A stretch of DNA of 64,000 nt from Epichloe hybrida (Eukaryota > Ascomycota > Sordariomycetes > Hypocreales > Clavicipitaceae), in contig JAFEKR010000045.1 in the NCBI GenBank assembly GCA_019022495.1, forward strand, positions 248,001 through 312,000, given 5' to 3'. Positions 10,975 through 21,939 of the stretch are shown piece after piece. The translations under genes were made by a program, and so were the position numbers. Each line of letters starts with the position of its first letter. Positions within the stretch are counted from its first letter, which is position 1. Under the pieces are notes generated by a model, which had not been told where the DNA came from, made no database searches, and worked only from the letters and a program-made list of their open reading frames with translations.

Positions 10975-13858
10975 TTAAAGGTATTAGTTAAACTAACTAG
11001 TGACTAAAGGTATCTAGTCTAGGATATATAAGTACACTATAGTTACAAATAGAAAGATGTTAGACTAGTGTACAGAACTAGTGCTAGTTTTAAAAGACAA
11101 GTTAGACCCTTAGGCTAAGTAATGACTTATAGTTAACTATTCTTACGTTAAGGAGAATATGCTAGGAAGTTAGATACCTTTACTAGCTAAGGTTTATAAC
11201 TAACTTTTAGACCCCTAGGTAAAGTCTTATAGTGTGTTTAATCTAAAGCACGTATATTAGTTAATACCTATAGCTACTAAGTTAAGACACATATTTACAT
11301 TTAATATCCCTAGATTCAGTTAGCTTTAACTATCCTATATACCTTAAGGGTCTTAATCCGTAGGATACACTATAACTAAGGTAATAAGGATAGCCCTTAG
11401 GCCTATCCTATTACCTTACCCTAAGCCCTTATTAACCTTACCTTAAATACTAGGTAACTTAAACGCGCTAACTATATATATAGATAATATCTTCTGTAAG
11501 TATACCTTATTTAAAAAATAGTAGTTATTTATTAAAGATTATTTATTACCTAGGTTACTATAGATACTCTTAAAACTAAGTTTTAAGAAAGTATCCTTAG
11601 GTATAAAAACTATTATTATAGTTAGTTAGGTTTATAAAATTAGGGGGAAGATATATATTAAACCTAACTAAGTAGTAAAGCTAAGGGAGTGGCTAACCCC
11701 TATAAGCTAATTTAATATCTGATTATTCTTAGAATCCGTTAGCCCCTATAGGAGATAGATTAAGAATTATACTAAAATTACTTACCCCCTTAACTAACTA
11801 ACTAGAGATATAGGTTAGTAATAGGGAGATTCTAAGGCTTTATCCTTTACTATATTAAGAGATAAGGCTACTACTATTCTTAGTATATATAGGTATATAT
11901 TTAACTTACTTACTTAGATATACTCTAATACTAGTGGATTTAGAGGAGGGTATATAGTATTATAAGTCTAGGATAAAGTACCTTATCCTATTCTATATAA
12001 CTTATTCCTATTTACTAAGACTTAGAGGAATTATAGGACTTATAAATAGGAACTATATATTATTATTAAGTTCTATTGCAAGTATAAGCATTTCTTTAAG
12101 TTAAAGCTAAAGTTAACTATTTTTACTAACTATAAGCTACTTATTACTTTTATAACTACTACTAGACATAAGGGTATTTATGCTAGATAGGTTATAGATT
12201 TAAGGTTACTAAACATAAAAATCTACTTTATCTCTAGGAAGCAAAATACTATAGTAAATAAGCTATCCTATACTATCTTTCCTTCTAATAATTATGTAAA
12301 TAACTTAACGGAATTTAGATTATAGAATATAAGCTAAAATTAGTAAATCTAGAAAAATAGAGTTAGTAAGTATAAGGAGATATTAAAGTCCCTAAAGATT
12401 ACTAAGGATAAGAAAAGGCTTAAAGCCTATAAGGGGGTAAGCTAAAGCGTAAGGTAGCTAGAAGTCTTACTAGGGGCTAAAGTCTTATAAAGGAAGTATT
12501 TAAATAAACCTTAGTATACTAAAATAATGATATTCTTAACTATAGGGTAGTGTGGAGAAGGGAGTTATAACTATTATATAATTTAGCAAATAATAGCAAA
12601 AGTATAGTAATATAAGCTAGAGGATAGAATTCTCTAGTATAAAGGGTGATATAGTTATTAGTGTTACCTAGTGTAAGAAGAGGTAACTACTATACTTTAA
12701 GGTGCTTATAATGTATTAGGACACTTTAGGGTGGAGTTAACTTAACAAAGACTAACTTAGACTATGTTCTAGCTTAGAATAGGGACTAATATTATAAAGT
12801 ATATCCTAGGGTATTTGCCTTATACTTAATATGCTACTTAAAAAAGAAAGGCACTAAATTAACCTATACTAGTAGATAAACCTTTCTAAGTAATAGGGAT
12901 AGACTATATTAGACCCTTCCTAGAGTTAAAATAAAAGTTTAAGCATATATTAGTTATAGTAAACTATTTCTCTTGGTTTATATAGTTATTCCCTTGTTAT
13001 TTAATAAGCGCTATAGAGGTTATAAACTATTTAAAAGCATAGATAATAAGGTTATTACTTACTCTAGAGGGGTTTTATACTAATCTAGGACTAGTATTTA
13101 GGTTAGTAAAACTATTAAGATTTCTAAAGGAAAAGGGAGTAAACCTAATTAATGCCCCTAGGTAGTCTTATAAAAGTATTAGACTAGTAGAAGTTATAAA
13201 TTAAGTCCTATAAAGCATGCTAAATAAAATAACTACTAATAAGAGAACCTAGGATCTTTAACTTCTAAAGGTATTAGAGGTATTAAATTATTAATATGTT
13301 AATTTAATAGGTTATTCCCCTGCGGAGGTTCTGTATAGATTAACCTAATATATAAGACAAAATCTAACAACCCTCTTAACTCTATTAATAACACCTAGAT
13401 AGTCTACTAAATTTCAGGAGTATTTAAACTAGCTATTAGAGGATTTAGTTTAGGGAGATATAGTAGTATATTAAATAAGTAGTGTTAAAGAACGCCGTAA
13501 GGTAGTGTTAATAGATAGAGAGGCTAAGGCTACTACCTAGAAGGCTTATTATAAGTAATAAAGAGTAAAGCCTTTTAAACCTAGTAAGATAGTAATAGTA
13601 GCTTATAAAGGCAAACCTCTAAAGTTATAGCTATATTAGTAAGGACTATTTTAAATTAATAGTTAGGTTAGGTAAGCCTTATACTAGCTTATTAATTTAG
13701 ATAAATCCTATATAAGGGGAGATCCTAGGTTAGGCTTCTATAAGGATATATTAAAAGCCTTTATTCCCTAGACTAGCTACCTAAAGATATTATAGGAATA
13801 ACTATTAATAAGGAGGACAAAATTATAATAATAAGGATAATAAAGGAGTTTAAGGGGG

Positions 13859-14266
13859 TGATATAGTATTATTAGTGAAGTTAGAATTATAGTGTTAAAA
13901 AAAAAAAAAGGGAGAGAGAAGGTAAGAAGGGGGAACTAGGAGATTTAATAAGTGTTAGGTATTAATAGGTAGGAGAAAGTAAATTAAGGGTGAATTTTAG
14001 CTAGCTAATAAGTTAGATCGCTATATTTGCCTTATTCTCTCTAATTTTACTATCCCTTATCTCTTCTCCTTTATCTTACTTAATTACTTTAATTTATACT
14101 ATAGATTAGGGGAGTTAGGAATAGTAGTTAATCCCTAAAGAAAAATATATATCTTTACCTAGAATCTATTACACTATTTATCTAACTATTAGAGATTACT
14201 AACTACCTAAGTTTTTTATACCTTTTTACTAAGCTCTCTAAGCTAAGCTTCCCCTTACTTATAGTA
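13859..14266 (+). repeat. Possible degenerate 3' LTR/tail of the gypsy element
   Basis: The sequence starts TGATATAG directly after the polypurine tract, as an LTR would, and includes an A-run at about 13898-13911 and several pyrimidine-rich stretches. I cannot find a matching 5' LTR in the window or a clear end, so the LTR identity is inferred from position alone. The solo LTR at 14272 lies at its right side. Confidence 0.35.
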
Positions 14267-14271
14267 ATTAT

Positions 14272-14506
14272 TGTTATGGACTCGAGCTGTGAGCTCGGGT
14301 CAAGTCTGGCTCCGGAAAGGCTCCGGAAAGTATACGCACTCTAGGCGAAGGGGTTAGGGCTTTACGCAGACCACGCACAGACCGCACATAAGGGGATATA
14401 TATCCGGATGCTATGTAACACTAGTAGAGTTCTCCTTTCCTTCTATAAGAATAATATTCTCATTCTGAACGCTTATACGCAGTAGCTATAAGGCCAGTTC
14501 CTAACA
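14272..14506. repeat. Solo LTR, 235 bp, with 5-bp target duplication
   Basis: The sequence begins TGTTATGGACTCG and ends AGTTCCTAACA, so it has TGTTA/TAACA inverted termini. The five bases on its left (14267-14271) and right (14507-14511) are both ATTAT, a perfect target-site duplication as made by LTR-retrotransposon integrase. No internal region is present, so LTR-LTR recombination probably removed it. It keeps many CpG and CpA dinucleotides and contrasts with the TpA-saturated flanks. A TATA-like ATATATAT lies at about 14397-14404. The element family is not identified. Confidence 0.85.
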
Positions 14507-14511
14507 ATTAT

Positions 14512-17500
14512 AGAGGTTATAAACCTTGCTAAGCTATTAGCAAAATAGCTAGAGTTTATAAAGTAAGAGGTAGTAATACTAGCTAGGAAGAATACTAATC
14601 CTAAGGAAGTAGTAATAAGGAGGTAGCCTAAGTTTAAGGATTTAGGGTTTAAAAGGGATTTCTCCTACTTACTTACTAACTATCTTTATTAGAGAAGCGG
14701 GATATAAGCATAGATTAATCCTAGTATTAAGGGAGTGTTACTAGGATTAAAAGAGAACCTTCTAATAATTAAATATAAAGGCGAAGTTCTAGTAAAGATA
14801 ATAAATAATATAAGGGGGAATAACCTATTTTTTGCTACAGGTTTTTAACTAGGGAAATAGTGTTATATAACGCTAACTAATTAGTCACTAGGTTTATATA
14901 ACCTTGTGATAATATCTATAGTGAAAAACCTAATTATAGAGAAGTTACTATTAATAAGAACCGTTAGAGAAGGGAAAGATGCGTTAGTTAAAGGCCTAAG
15001 CTAGGTTTTCGTTAGCTACTGCACTAATAACTTATATCCTATAGCAATCTAGATTTCTAACTAGAATTAGAAAACGAAATTTAATATAACTAATAACTTT
15101 ATAGTAGGAACGTACTATAACTTAGTCATAGGTTAATATATTTCCCCTAGCCTTATTATCCTACACTAAGATATACTTATTAGTAGAAATATAAGAGCTA
15201 TTAAAGATCTAGTGTAGTTTATAGCAAGCTAACCCTTAAAGGCTTAAATAACCTAAGAGTTAAAGAAGTTAGGGTTTAGGTGGAAATCCCTTACGAAGAA
15301 AGGGACCTTAATACTTAAAGCCCTATTAGATTAGTGTAAGCAAATTCGCAAATAGTTAGTAATAGGAAGGATGATTACACTACTATGCGCTTATAGAAAC
15401 AAGACTATTACTAAACTAGCTAGCTTATTAAGGGAAAATCCTAAATTACTTAAGGATATCGCTCAAATATAATAGCTAGCTCCTTGCTATAATAAGGCCC
15501 TAGGAATATTTTTAAGTGCTTTTCCCCTTATAGCTATGATTAAATTTCTAGACTTTATCTTAAAGATAATAGTGGAATTTATAGAAGTATACCCTTATAA
15601 TATATTCTATACTATAGGGTTATTTATATCCCTTATTATCTAGAGTAACCTAATTAACTCACCTACTAGAGGGACTAAGGTATTTCCTAAGATACCTAGG
15701 AAACTAGATAGGAAGGTAATCCTAGATATAAAACTAGTTAGAGTTAAAGAATTTTGTATTTATTTTTAACACTAGCTAAGGTTATACTATAACCTTTAAC
15801 TTTTAAGGTTTTTACACCTATTTTAGAACATACTACTAATAATAGTAAGGGCTTATAAGGTAGTAGGAAATACTATAAAGATAAAAAATATCCTTAAGGA
15901 TAACAAAATTTAATAGGAGCTAAGACTAGTAACCTTAAGGATAAAAAGCTTACCCCCTATATTCTAATTGCCTTTAATCCCTTTATACCTATAGGATAAC
16001 ATCTATAGTGTGCTATATAAAACACTTAATTCTAGCAGGCTAGTATAGAAGCAACCATCCATAATAGTACAAGGCCTCTAGGCCTTAGGCTCCTTTTATT
16101 TACTTAGATTACTAACCTCCCTAGTAAAACTAATAGCTTAGAATATAGTAATCCTAAAGAATTTCTATAATAATACTATTTAACTAAAGCTATAATCTAA
16201 GAACTTAAAAATAACCTTTTATTTAGTTCTTACTATATAAGTATAGTTTAAATAGGATTAAAGGATAGGAATACTCCGTATTAACTATAGAGAGTAAATT
16301 AGCCTATTATAATAGAGATGCTAGGTACACCTAATATAGCTAGAAAAATATAGCTATAACTAAGGATAATAGAGGATTAGGTAATGCCCCCTTAGATTCT
16401 CTAACTAGGAACCTAGCTAATAGAAATAATAGAGAAATAGACTATGCTTAAGGAAATAAGTAAAACCCTAGTAATAGTAAGGTAAATAATACTAATAATA
16501 CTAGAGGAGGGAACTATAGAGCTAGTAATAGAGATAAAAATTATAGAAATAGGAAAGATAATAATAGTAAGAAAAATAATAGTTATAGGAGAGGTAAAAA
16601 GGGTAATAATAACAAAGATCTAGATATTAATAATAATAATAACACCTTAGGGAGAAAACACAAAAGGACTACAATAGATATTAGGTCTCTAAGGCTATAA
16701 CCCTTACTAACTAACCTATAGCTACTACTAGAGTCTAGCAAAGGACTAGGGATATCTTTTAAGAATAGAATGTTAACTATTATAACTATATTTATCTAGG
16801 TTAAAAGATCGCTTACTAGTAAGTATCCTTATAGTCTTAGAAATATATTTATATTTAGTAATGTTCATAATATTAAATTAGACCTTATTATACTAAACTT
16901 AGCTTCCCCTCTAGTGTGTTATATATTTTAAGGTAATTAGGATAGTGCTAAACTAACTAAGATCCCCCTTAGAGAAATACTAGGACTAGCTATATAATAA
17001 CTACTAATCTAGGACCTGCGAGACTTAGTAAAACTAGCTATAGATTATAGAATTACTATAACTCCTAACTTATTTATATTTAATAAGTATAAGCTTATAC
17101 TAAAGGGCATACCTAAGTTATCTAAAGTCTAGAATATAAGCCCTAAGGGATATAATAATATAGTAGCTATATTTAAGCTTAAAGCTAAGGGCTAGGCTAC
17201 TCCTTAGGAGCTTACTCCTCCTATCTTACTACCTAGGATTAAGGTATTAGAGGACTAATTTAGACTTCTTCTAGAGAAACCCTTTTTAGGTTATATAATA
17301 ATATTACTAAACCTATAGTCCTTATAGATAAAGGGCTTAAAGGCCTAGCTTCTTAAGAATTAGTAAAGGTATAATAAGGGTGAAGTATGAGCTATTAAAG
17401 TGCTTATAGGAATTTTATTCACATATTACCTATTATATGCTACATTAGTAAAGCTAAAGGGATTAATTAATATATATAGGAATAGCTGTTAGTATCTACA

Positions 17501-17540
17501 GGATACCATTAACCTACGCGTAGGGTTTTCGGGGTGGACT
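14512..17540. mobile_element. RIP-degraded repeat of unidentified class
   Basis: This AT-rich stretch has no intact gene. If TAG/TAA are read through, long plus-strand frames appear. One lies at about 14520-15770, including NPKEVVIRRQPKFKDLGF and KGVLLGLKENLLIIKYKGE. Another, at about 16430-16660, is Asn/Arg/Lys-rich, resembles the basic tail of a Gag or ORF1 protein, and continues to about 17560. I see no reverse transcriptase YxDD, integrase or transposase signature, so class is open: it may be a LINE, a Gag-only derivative or cargo of a larger element. Confidence 0.55.
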
Positions 17541-17560
17541 AAAGTGCACGTAATTATTAT
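17513..17560. other. Junction of repeat block and gene space
   Basis: Base composition changes abruptly within this short interval. It contains the 12-bp palindrome CCTACGCGTAGG (17513-17524) followed by a GC-richer stretch with TTTTCGGGGTGGACTAAAGT and GTGCAC. That stretch resembles the terminal repeat of some fungal Tc1/mariner or pogo elements, but I see only one copy and no partner. Confidence 0.3.
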
Positions 17561-17594
17561 ATATTCTAGTCTATCTCCGCAAGCAAAAGAGGGA

Positions 17595-19535
17595 TTAAAT
17601 AGAAGCAAAGAGGGTAATGTCTGACTCGGTAGCCCGGATTCTTTGGAACATCATTTCTGACTGCGCCAGACCCTCGGCTACCTGGCCAGAGCCAATCAGG
17701 GCAACAGCATACATCGCAGTGGGCTCGATAAAGGATGAAGTGGCCTTCACCTCGGGGTTGGTGAGGACATGCCAATACTTGGTGGCAGCGGCAACATCAC
17801 CAGCTCGGATGCTCATGGCCAACAAAGCCATCGTGGGGGGAGCAAGGGTTTGAAAATCAGCAACAATACTATCATGTGCTTCGGTAGCAGTCATGATGTC
17901 GTCGTTGTCGGCAGCATGAGTCGCAATCTCCGTCAGGACTTGTGAGCGCCTCTCGGCCGCTACAGACTGAGCCCAGTAGAAAGCCTCTTGATAAATGCCT
18001 CGAGTGATAAAGCCTTTCACAAAGCCGGTGCTGACCAAAGCATCCTTGATATCAACAGCTCGTACACCATATTCCTTCACGATCTTTTGGAAGAATTTCA
18101 TAGCTCCTTCGATTTTGTCAGAAACAACGTAGGCATTGATCACGGCAGCATAAACCTCAGAGTCCAAACGATCATGCAAAGTAGCGTGACCATTATCCTC
18201 GGCGACGGCCAAGCTGCGGTATTCGTTGTAGCACTCAACAGCACTGACGAGATCACCGCGCTTGGCAAATGCAGTGATCATGGTGGGGAAAATAGACGAG
18301 AACGGAATCGTCTTGTTGGATTCCATGTGCTCAAACAGGCGAAGCATGTCAGAGACGCGACCCGACTCCGCGCAGGCAGAAATGAGCTGGTGGTATGTCT
18401 CGGCAGAGTACATGGCAGCATCAGCGTCAATTGATGTGTCAAAGAGCCTGATGGCAAGATCGAGCCGTTCGTCTTCACACAAGATGGCGTGCTCAATCTC
18501 GTGAGAGCCAAGCATGAACTTGCCGACCTCCTCCATGCCTCCGAATCGCTTACGCTTATCCTCTAGAGCAGCCTTCATCTGAGAGACTTCCACGGATCGA
18601 GAGGCTAGCAGCCCAACGAGAATGTCATATGTGTCACAATCCGGCGAGATCCGGCGACGAATCATGTCCGCATACACGTCGAGAGCCTTGGACACAACTT
18701 CGATTTTCTTCGAGGGAATATGAATAGCCGCCATGATCAAAGCATTGTACGCGCTCGCAATAGGCTTGACACCTGTAGCGAGCATAGCCTCGAAAACGGC
18801 GGGAATCTCGGCATATCGACCGGCTTCGGAGAGTTTGAACAAATGGTCAGCGTAAGACTGCGATTGGCGGTCAACTTCTAGCGACGAAGCTCGAGCAACT
18901 CCCGGCGTGGGAGATCTCTCGATGGCCGGAGTGCGAACTCTGGAAAGTGGAAGCGAAGCAGAGAGTTTGGTGGTGACGGGAGCATTCTCGCCAGCCTCCA
19001 AGAGCTTCCGGGCTTCCAATTCTCGCTCTAGCAGGGCATCAATATGTGCGAGAGCAGCTTGGTCTTCCGCGGATATGGCAGAGATAGATTCGGAAGCTTC
19101 ATCGACGGCCTCTGCGGCTGCCTCCGCGGCGACCGAGTCGTCATTCTGTAAGACAAATGAAGAGCTGGGCTTCCACTCGATTCTTTTGGGAAACTCGAAC
19201 TGCGTCCACTCCTTCTCAACTTCCCCTGCGGCCTGTTTGCTCTGCAGGGCCTCAAAGTAGTCGTCTAAACCTCCATGGTTTTGCGCGGTGCGGTGCTCGG
19301 AAAGCCCGCCGTTCGCTCGCTCGGTGTGGAACGCGGAGCTAAGTCGGAGGGTAGAAAGACGACCAAGTCGGTTTGTATGTCGGCGCCCAAAAACTGGTCG
19401 GTTCTGAGAGTTGAGGACGTGCGGATGAGTAGCAGCTACGACGGATTGGGCGTAGCCGTGTGTGGTGATGGACTTTGCAAAAGTAGATCCTTGACGGATG
19501 AAATTCGAGAACAGCGAGGAATAGATGGTGGGCAT
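17595..19535 (-). CDS. CYA5-like mitochondrial PPR protein, probably 3'-truncated
   Basis: This uninterrupted 646-codon frame starts at the ATG at 19535. The N terminus has Ser, Thr, Arg and Lys but few acids, fitting a mitochondrial presequence. Residues about 70-115 (RANGGLSEHRTAQNHGG, then EWTQFEFPKRIEW) resemble fungal Cya5, which promotes COX1 mRNA translation or stability. From about residue 225 it consists of helical pentatricopeptide-type repeats, for example AYNALIMAAIHIP, CDTYDILVGLLASR and TYHQLISACAESGRVSD. These would bind organellar RNA. The stop at 17595-17597 falls at the edge of the RIP-degraded block, inside what still looks like a repeat unit. Fungal Cya5 proteins are, from memory, clearly longer, so I infer that the 3' part was lost to repeat insertion or rearrangement. 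An unusually short allele is the alternative. The PPR call is firm; the Cya5 assignment is moderate. Confidence 0.75.
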   Translation of the reverse strand: MPTIYSSLFSNFIRQGSTFAKSITTHGYAQSVVAATHPHVLNSQNRPVFGRRHTNRLGRLSTLRLSSAFHTERANGGLSEHRTAQNHGGLDDYFEALQSKQAAGEVEKEWTQFEFPKRIEWKPSSSFVLQNDDSVAAEAAAEAVDEASESISAISAEDQAALAHIDALLERELEARKLLEAGENAPVTTKLSASLPLSRVRTPAIERSPTPGVARASSLEVDRQSQSYADHLFKLSEAGRYAEIPAVFEAMLATGVKPIASAYNALIMAAIHIPSKKIEVVSKALDVYADMIRRRISPDCDTYDILVGLLASRSVEVSQMKAALEDKRKRFGGMEEVGKFMLGSHEIEHAILCEDERLDLAIRLFDTSIDADAAMYSAETYHQLISACAESGRVSDMLRLFEHMESNKTIPFSSIFPTMITAFAKRGDLVSAVECYNEYRSLAVAEDNGHATLHDRLDSEVYAAVINAYVVSDKIEGAMKFFQKIVKEYGVRAVDIKDALVSTGFVKGFITRGIYQEAFYWAQSVAAERRSQVLTEIATHAADNDDIMTATEAHDSIVADFQTLAPPTMALLAMSIRAGDVAAATKYWHVLTNPEVKATSSFIEPTAMYAVALIGSGQVAEGLAQSEMMFQRIRATESDITLFASI

Positions 19536-21939
19536 TTAGATTACACTGGGGGGGTAAAGAGACTAAGATGAAGATTAGCAAATCGTCAAGACTGCGTTCA
19601 TCTGCCACATGTGCCTATCAAGATCTCGAGAGAGGGCGGACTGAGGGGAAATGAACACAAGCTGCAGTGCGCAACCAATCTCGATGCGACCAAAGGACGG
19701 GAAGATGCACGTGTTGCTATAGGCGGCGATGAATAAGAACACGTACGTAGAAATTAAGAACTAATGTCGATTGCAGGTTCATTTGACAGCGCTCCAGCCG
19801 TCAAACGAACGCGCGGTCCAAGTAAAGGGTGTAATGATGGGGTTTGGGTGAAAGGAACGGAAAGGGAGGCGGAGGCGAATGCCAGAAGTCGTGGATAAAT
19901 GTTGCCTTAGGTCAGGTCAGGACTTGGTCTGGTACTAGTGACGACCAGAGAAACGTTGAGTCGTAGGTGGAAATGGGACGGTGTATGTAAAAAGGTAAGA
20001 AGTGCCGTTTGGTGGGAGACGGAACGGGAGCGAGGCATGTAATAAGGCACCGGCCATCCATCGCCCACCAAGCTCCTCGACCGGGGCCAGGTGCCAGCAC
20101 CCAAGAGCCTGCAGGGATATCGCCAGCCTAGGGCAGGGGGGCAGGGGGCAGGGGGCCAACACCCGCTGTCATCAGCCACTGTGCAACGTTCACACCACCA
20201 GAGGCAACATTCACAGTCGTCGAGGCCCCGTTAAGCCCGTTAAGCTCCGGGGATCGGGATCCTCTGCACTGCATTCGGCAGCCCTTCCCAATGCTTCTAG
20301 CGTCTGTACCACGGTCCGAGCTGGGCGAGGAGTGCTGGACCGTGACGTGAGTCATCGCTTACCTGATTCGCATGCACAGCAGCTCGACGATTTTCCCCAT
20401 GCAGTCCTCTCATCAATTGCAGAGTTTGAAGCATGGCACACATCGTCACATTCTCTCGAGGCCACGAGTCGTATGGATGCAAAGCATCAGCATCATACAT
20501 GTATGTAATCATGGATTGACGCCGGCATCAGAGCCAAGGGCATCCCGATGATCCACACGCGAACAGCCCCAGGCTGCCAGGCAAGTGCGCGTCAACGACT
20601 TCCTGGATGACGAACAAGAGCTGAGAAACGCCCACACCATCGAGAACAAACCGGCCTCTGACTCAAAGGTCTTTCCTGCTAGTCGAGTTCCCAGGAAGAA
20701 GCCGGGATGTTTAGCGGCCGTGGGCCAGCCTGTCGGGGCTCACCCGATGGGCCACCCATGGCGTCAACGATATTCATCCATACAAAAGGGGCCTTCATCC
20801 TTCTTGTTCGCAAAGTCGGGCTTCGATTGATTTCCAGGAAGCTCTCGTTGGTGGCTCCTCCTTCGCACAGGGGCAAAAGGGGGGCCCCCTCAAGCCCCTT
20901 TGTGGAACACATCTGACAACGAAAAGAGGCAAGGAAATTTGCCTGTCAAAAAAACACATTGGCCAGTGTCGCGTGCAGAACTTTATTATACAGAATCCAG
21001 ATTCCAGAATACAGCTGAGAAGGTTGCATGCCAAGAAAGCAACGCAGGTGGCAAAAATAAAGTACGTCTCGAAACACCTTGTAAGAACTTGCATTTGGAG
21101 ACTGTTTGCATGCATTGCCAGGTGTTGCTTATCTTACGGGTGTCCCTTTCAATAAATAATTCGAGTTTGTGCTCGCTCAACAAGCTTAGCTTGCATGGCC
21201 AATGTCGCTTGGCGAGTCTCCCAAGGCGATGAGCTTCTTTTAGCTGCCCGGTTCTTCTTCTTCAAAAATTTTTTTAAAATAAGGGGGTCTCAGTCCGACG
21301 AAAATCTACCGTCATGACAGTCGGATGGCTCGGAGTCCTGAGGATCCCCGGGACGGTCCCCACCCATGTCATTCGGTCGATCTTGTTAGATAACATGAGG
21401 GCCCACCAGGACTTTTAGTAAAGATAGGTATTAAATCTAAATAAATAGCTATAATCGAAATAAAACGCTTAGGATTACACAGCGGTGGCTTAGGGGTTAG
21501 TTAAGGGTCAGATTACGGTATATCCTGCTTTGAGTAGAAAATGCGTGGTGGAGCACTCATGTTACGTATGTATGTGTAGCCTCGTGCAAGTTCCCGTATC
21601 GAGTACATGTGTATGTATGTCATCATCCTTCAGCCCGCCGTGGTTTAATTCACGATATGATTTGCATATCGAATCCGAGTGCGCGCGGAGTCAAACCAAC
21701 ATAAGCTTTCAATACAACGAGTTGAGAGAAGGGGTATTTTGGATAACCTCACAAGATCAAACATGGCCATGTTATGTACATATGGCCACAAAATTGGGGC
21801 GCGGCGAAATAAAAAGTCCCGCTTTATCGATAAGAAAGCACAGACATGCAGAAGAAAAATTCCACTGCTGGTAATCATCGAGCACCTCGCCCCACCAAAT
21901 CAGGACACTTTCGAAACAGAAGGATATCTAACTTCCACC
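19536..21939. other. 2.4-kb intergenic region between divergent PPR and DBP7 genes
   Basis: The region should contain both promoters. Short overlapping frames on both strands lack codon bias and family resemblance, so I annotate none. A run of G at about 20136-20160 and a probable transposon relic at 21275-21530 are the only structures seen. No tRNA-like cloverleaf was noticed. Confidence 0.6.
21275..21530. repeat. Probable transposon relic
   Basis: A GC-rich patch with inverted fragments (CAGTCCGAC and GTCGGATG; GGATCCCCGGGAC and GGTCCCC) is followed by an AT-rich, TpA-rich piece (about 21415-21490) like the RIP block to the left. No coding signature or clear ends are visible. Confidence 0.3.

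Larger units (their letters stand above)
5890..13858 (+). mobile_element. RIP-degraded Ty3/gypsy LTR retrotransposon, split by a later insertion
   Basis: The plus-strand polyprotein is interrupted by stops throughout. Gag carries a damaged CCHC knuckle at about 6570-6620 (YFKCGVARYYATN). A protease-like NQGAKINIIS lies at about 7615-7650. Sequence 8733-10964 is a separate insertion, and the gypsy frame resumes after it. Reverse transcriptase has YIDNIFCKYTLF at about 11480-11520, followed by the usual gypsy stretch (LREWLTPIS, then YRRQIKNYTKI and PLNQLTRD) to about 11810. RNase H follows at about 11930-12310 (RNYRTYKQELYIIIKF, HKGIYARQ). Integrase comes last, with a zinc motif beginning LGHFRVELTQQRL at about 12720 and the core IDYIGPFLELK at about 12900-13350. 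A polypurine tract (13854-13858) precedes TG at 13859. The PR-RT-RH-IN order identifies gypsy. The left border is approximate and no matched 5' LTR was found. Confidence 0.85.

Noticed and set aside
21679..21939. 87-codon upstream extension of DBP7
   Set aside because: The sequence is basic and unlike the family start; MADDGMLLNF at 21940 has the better context.
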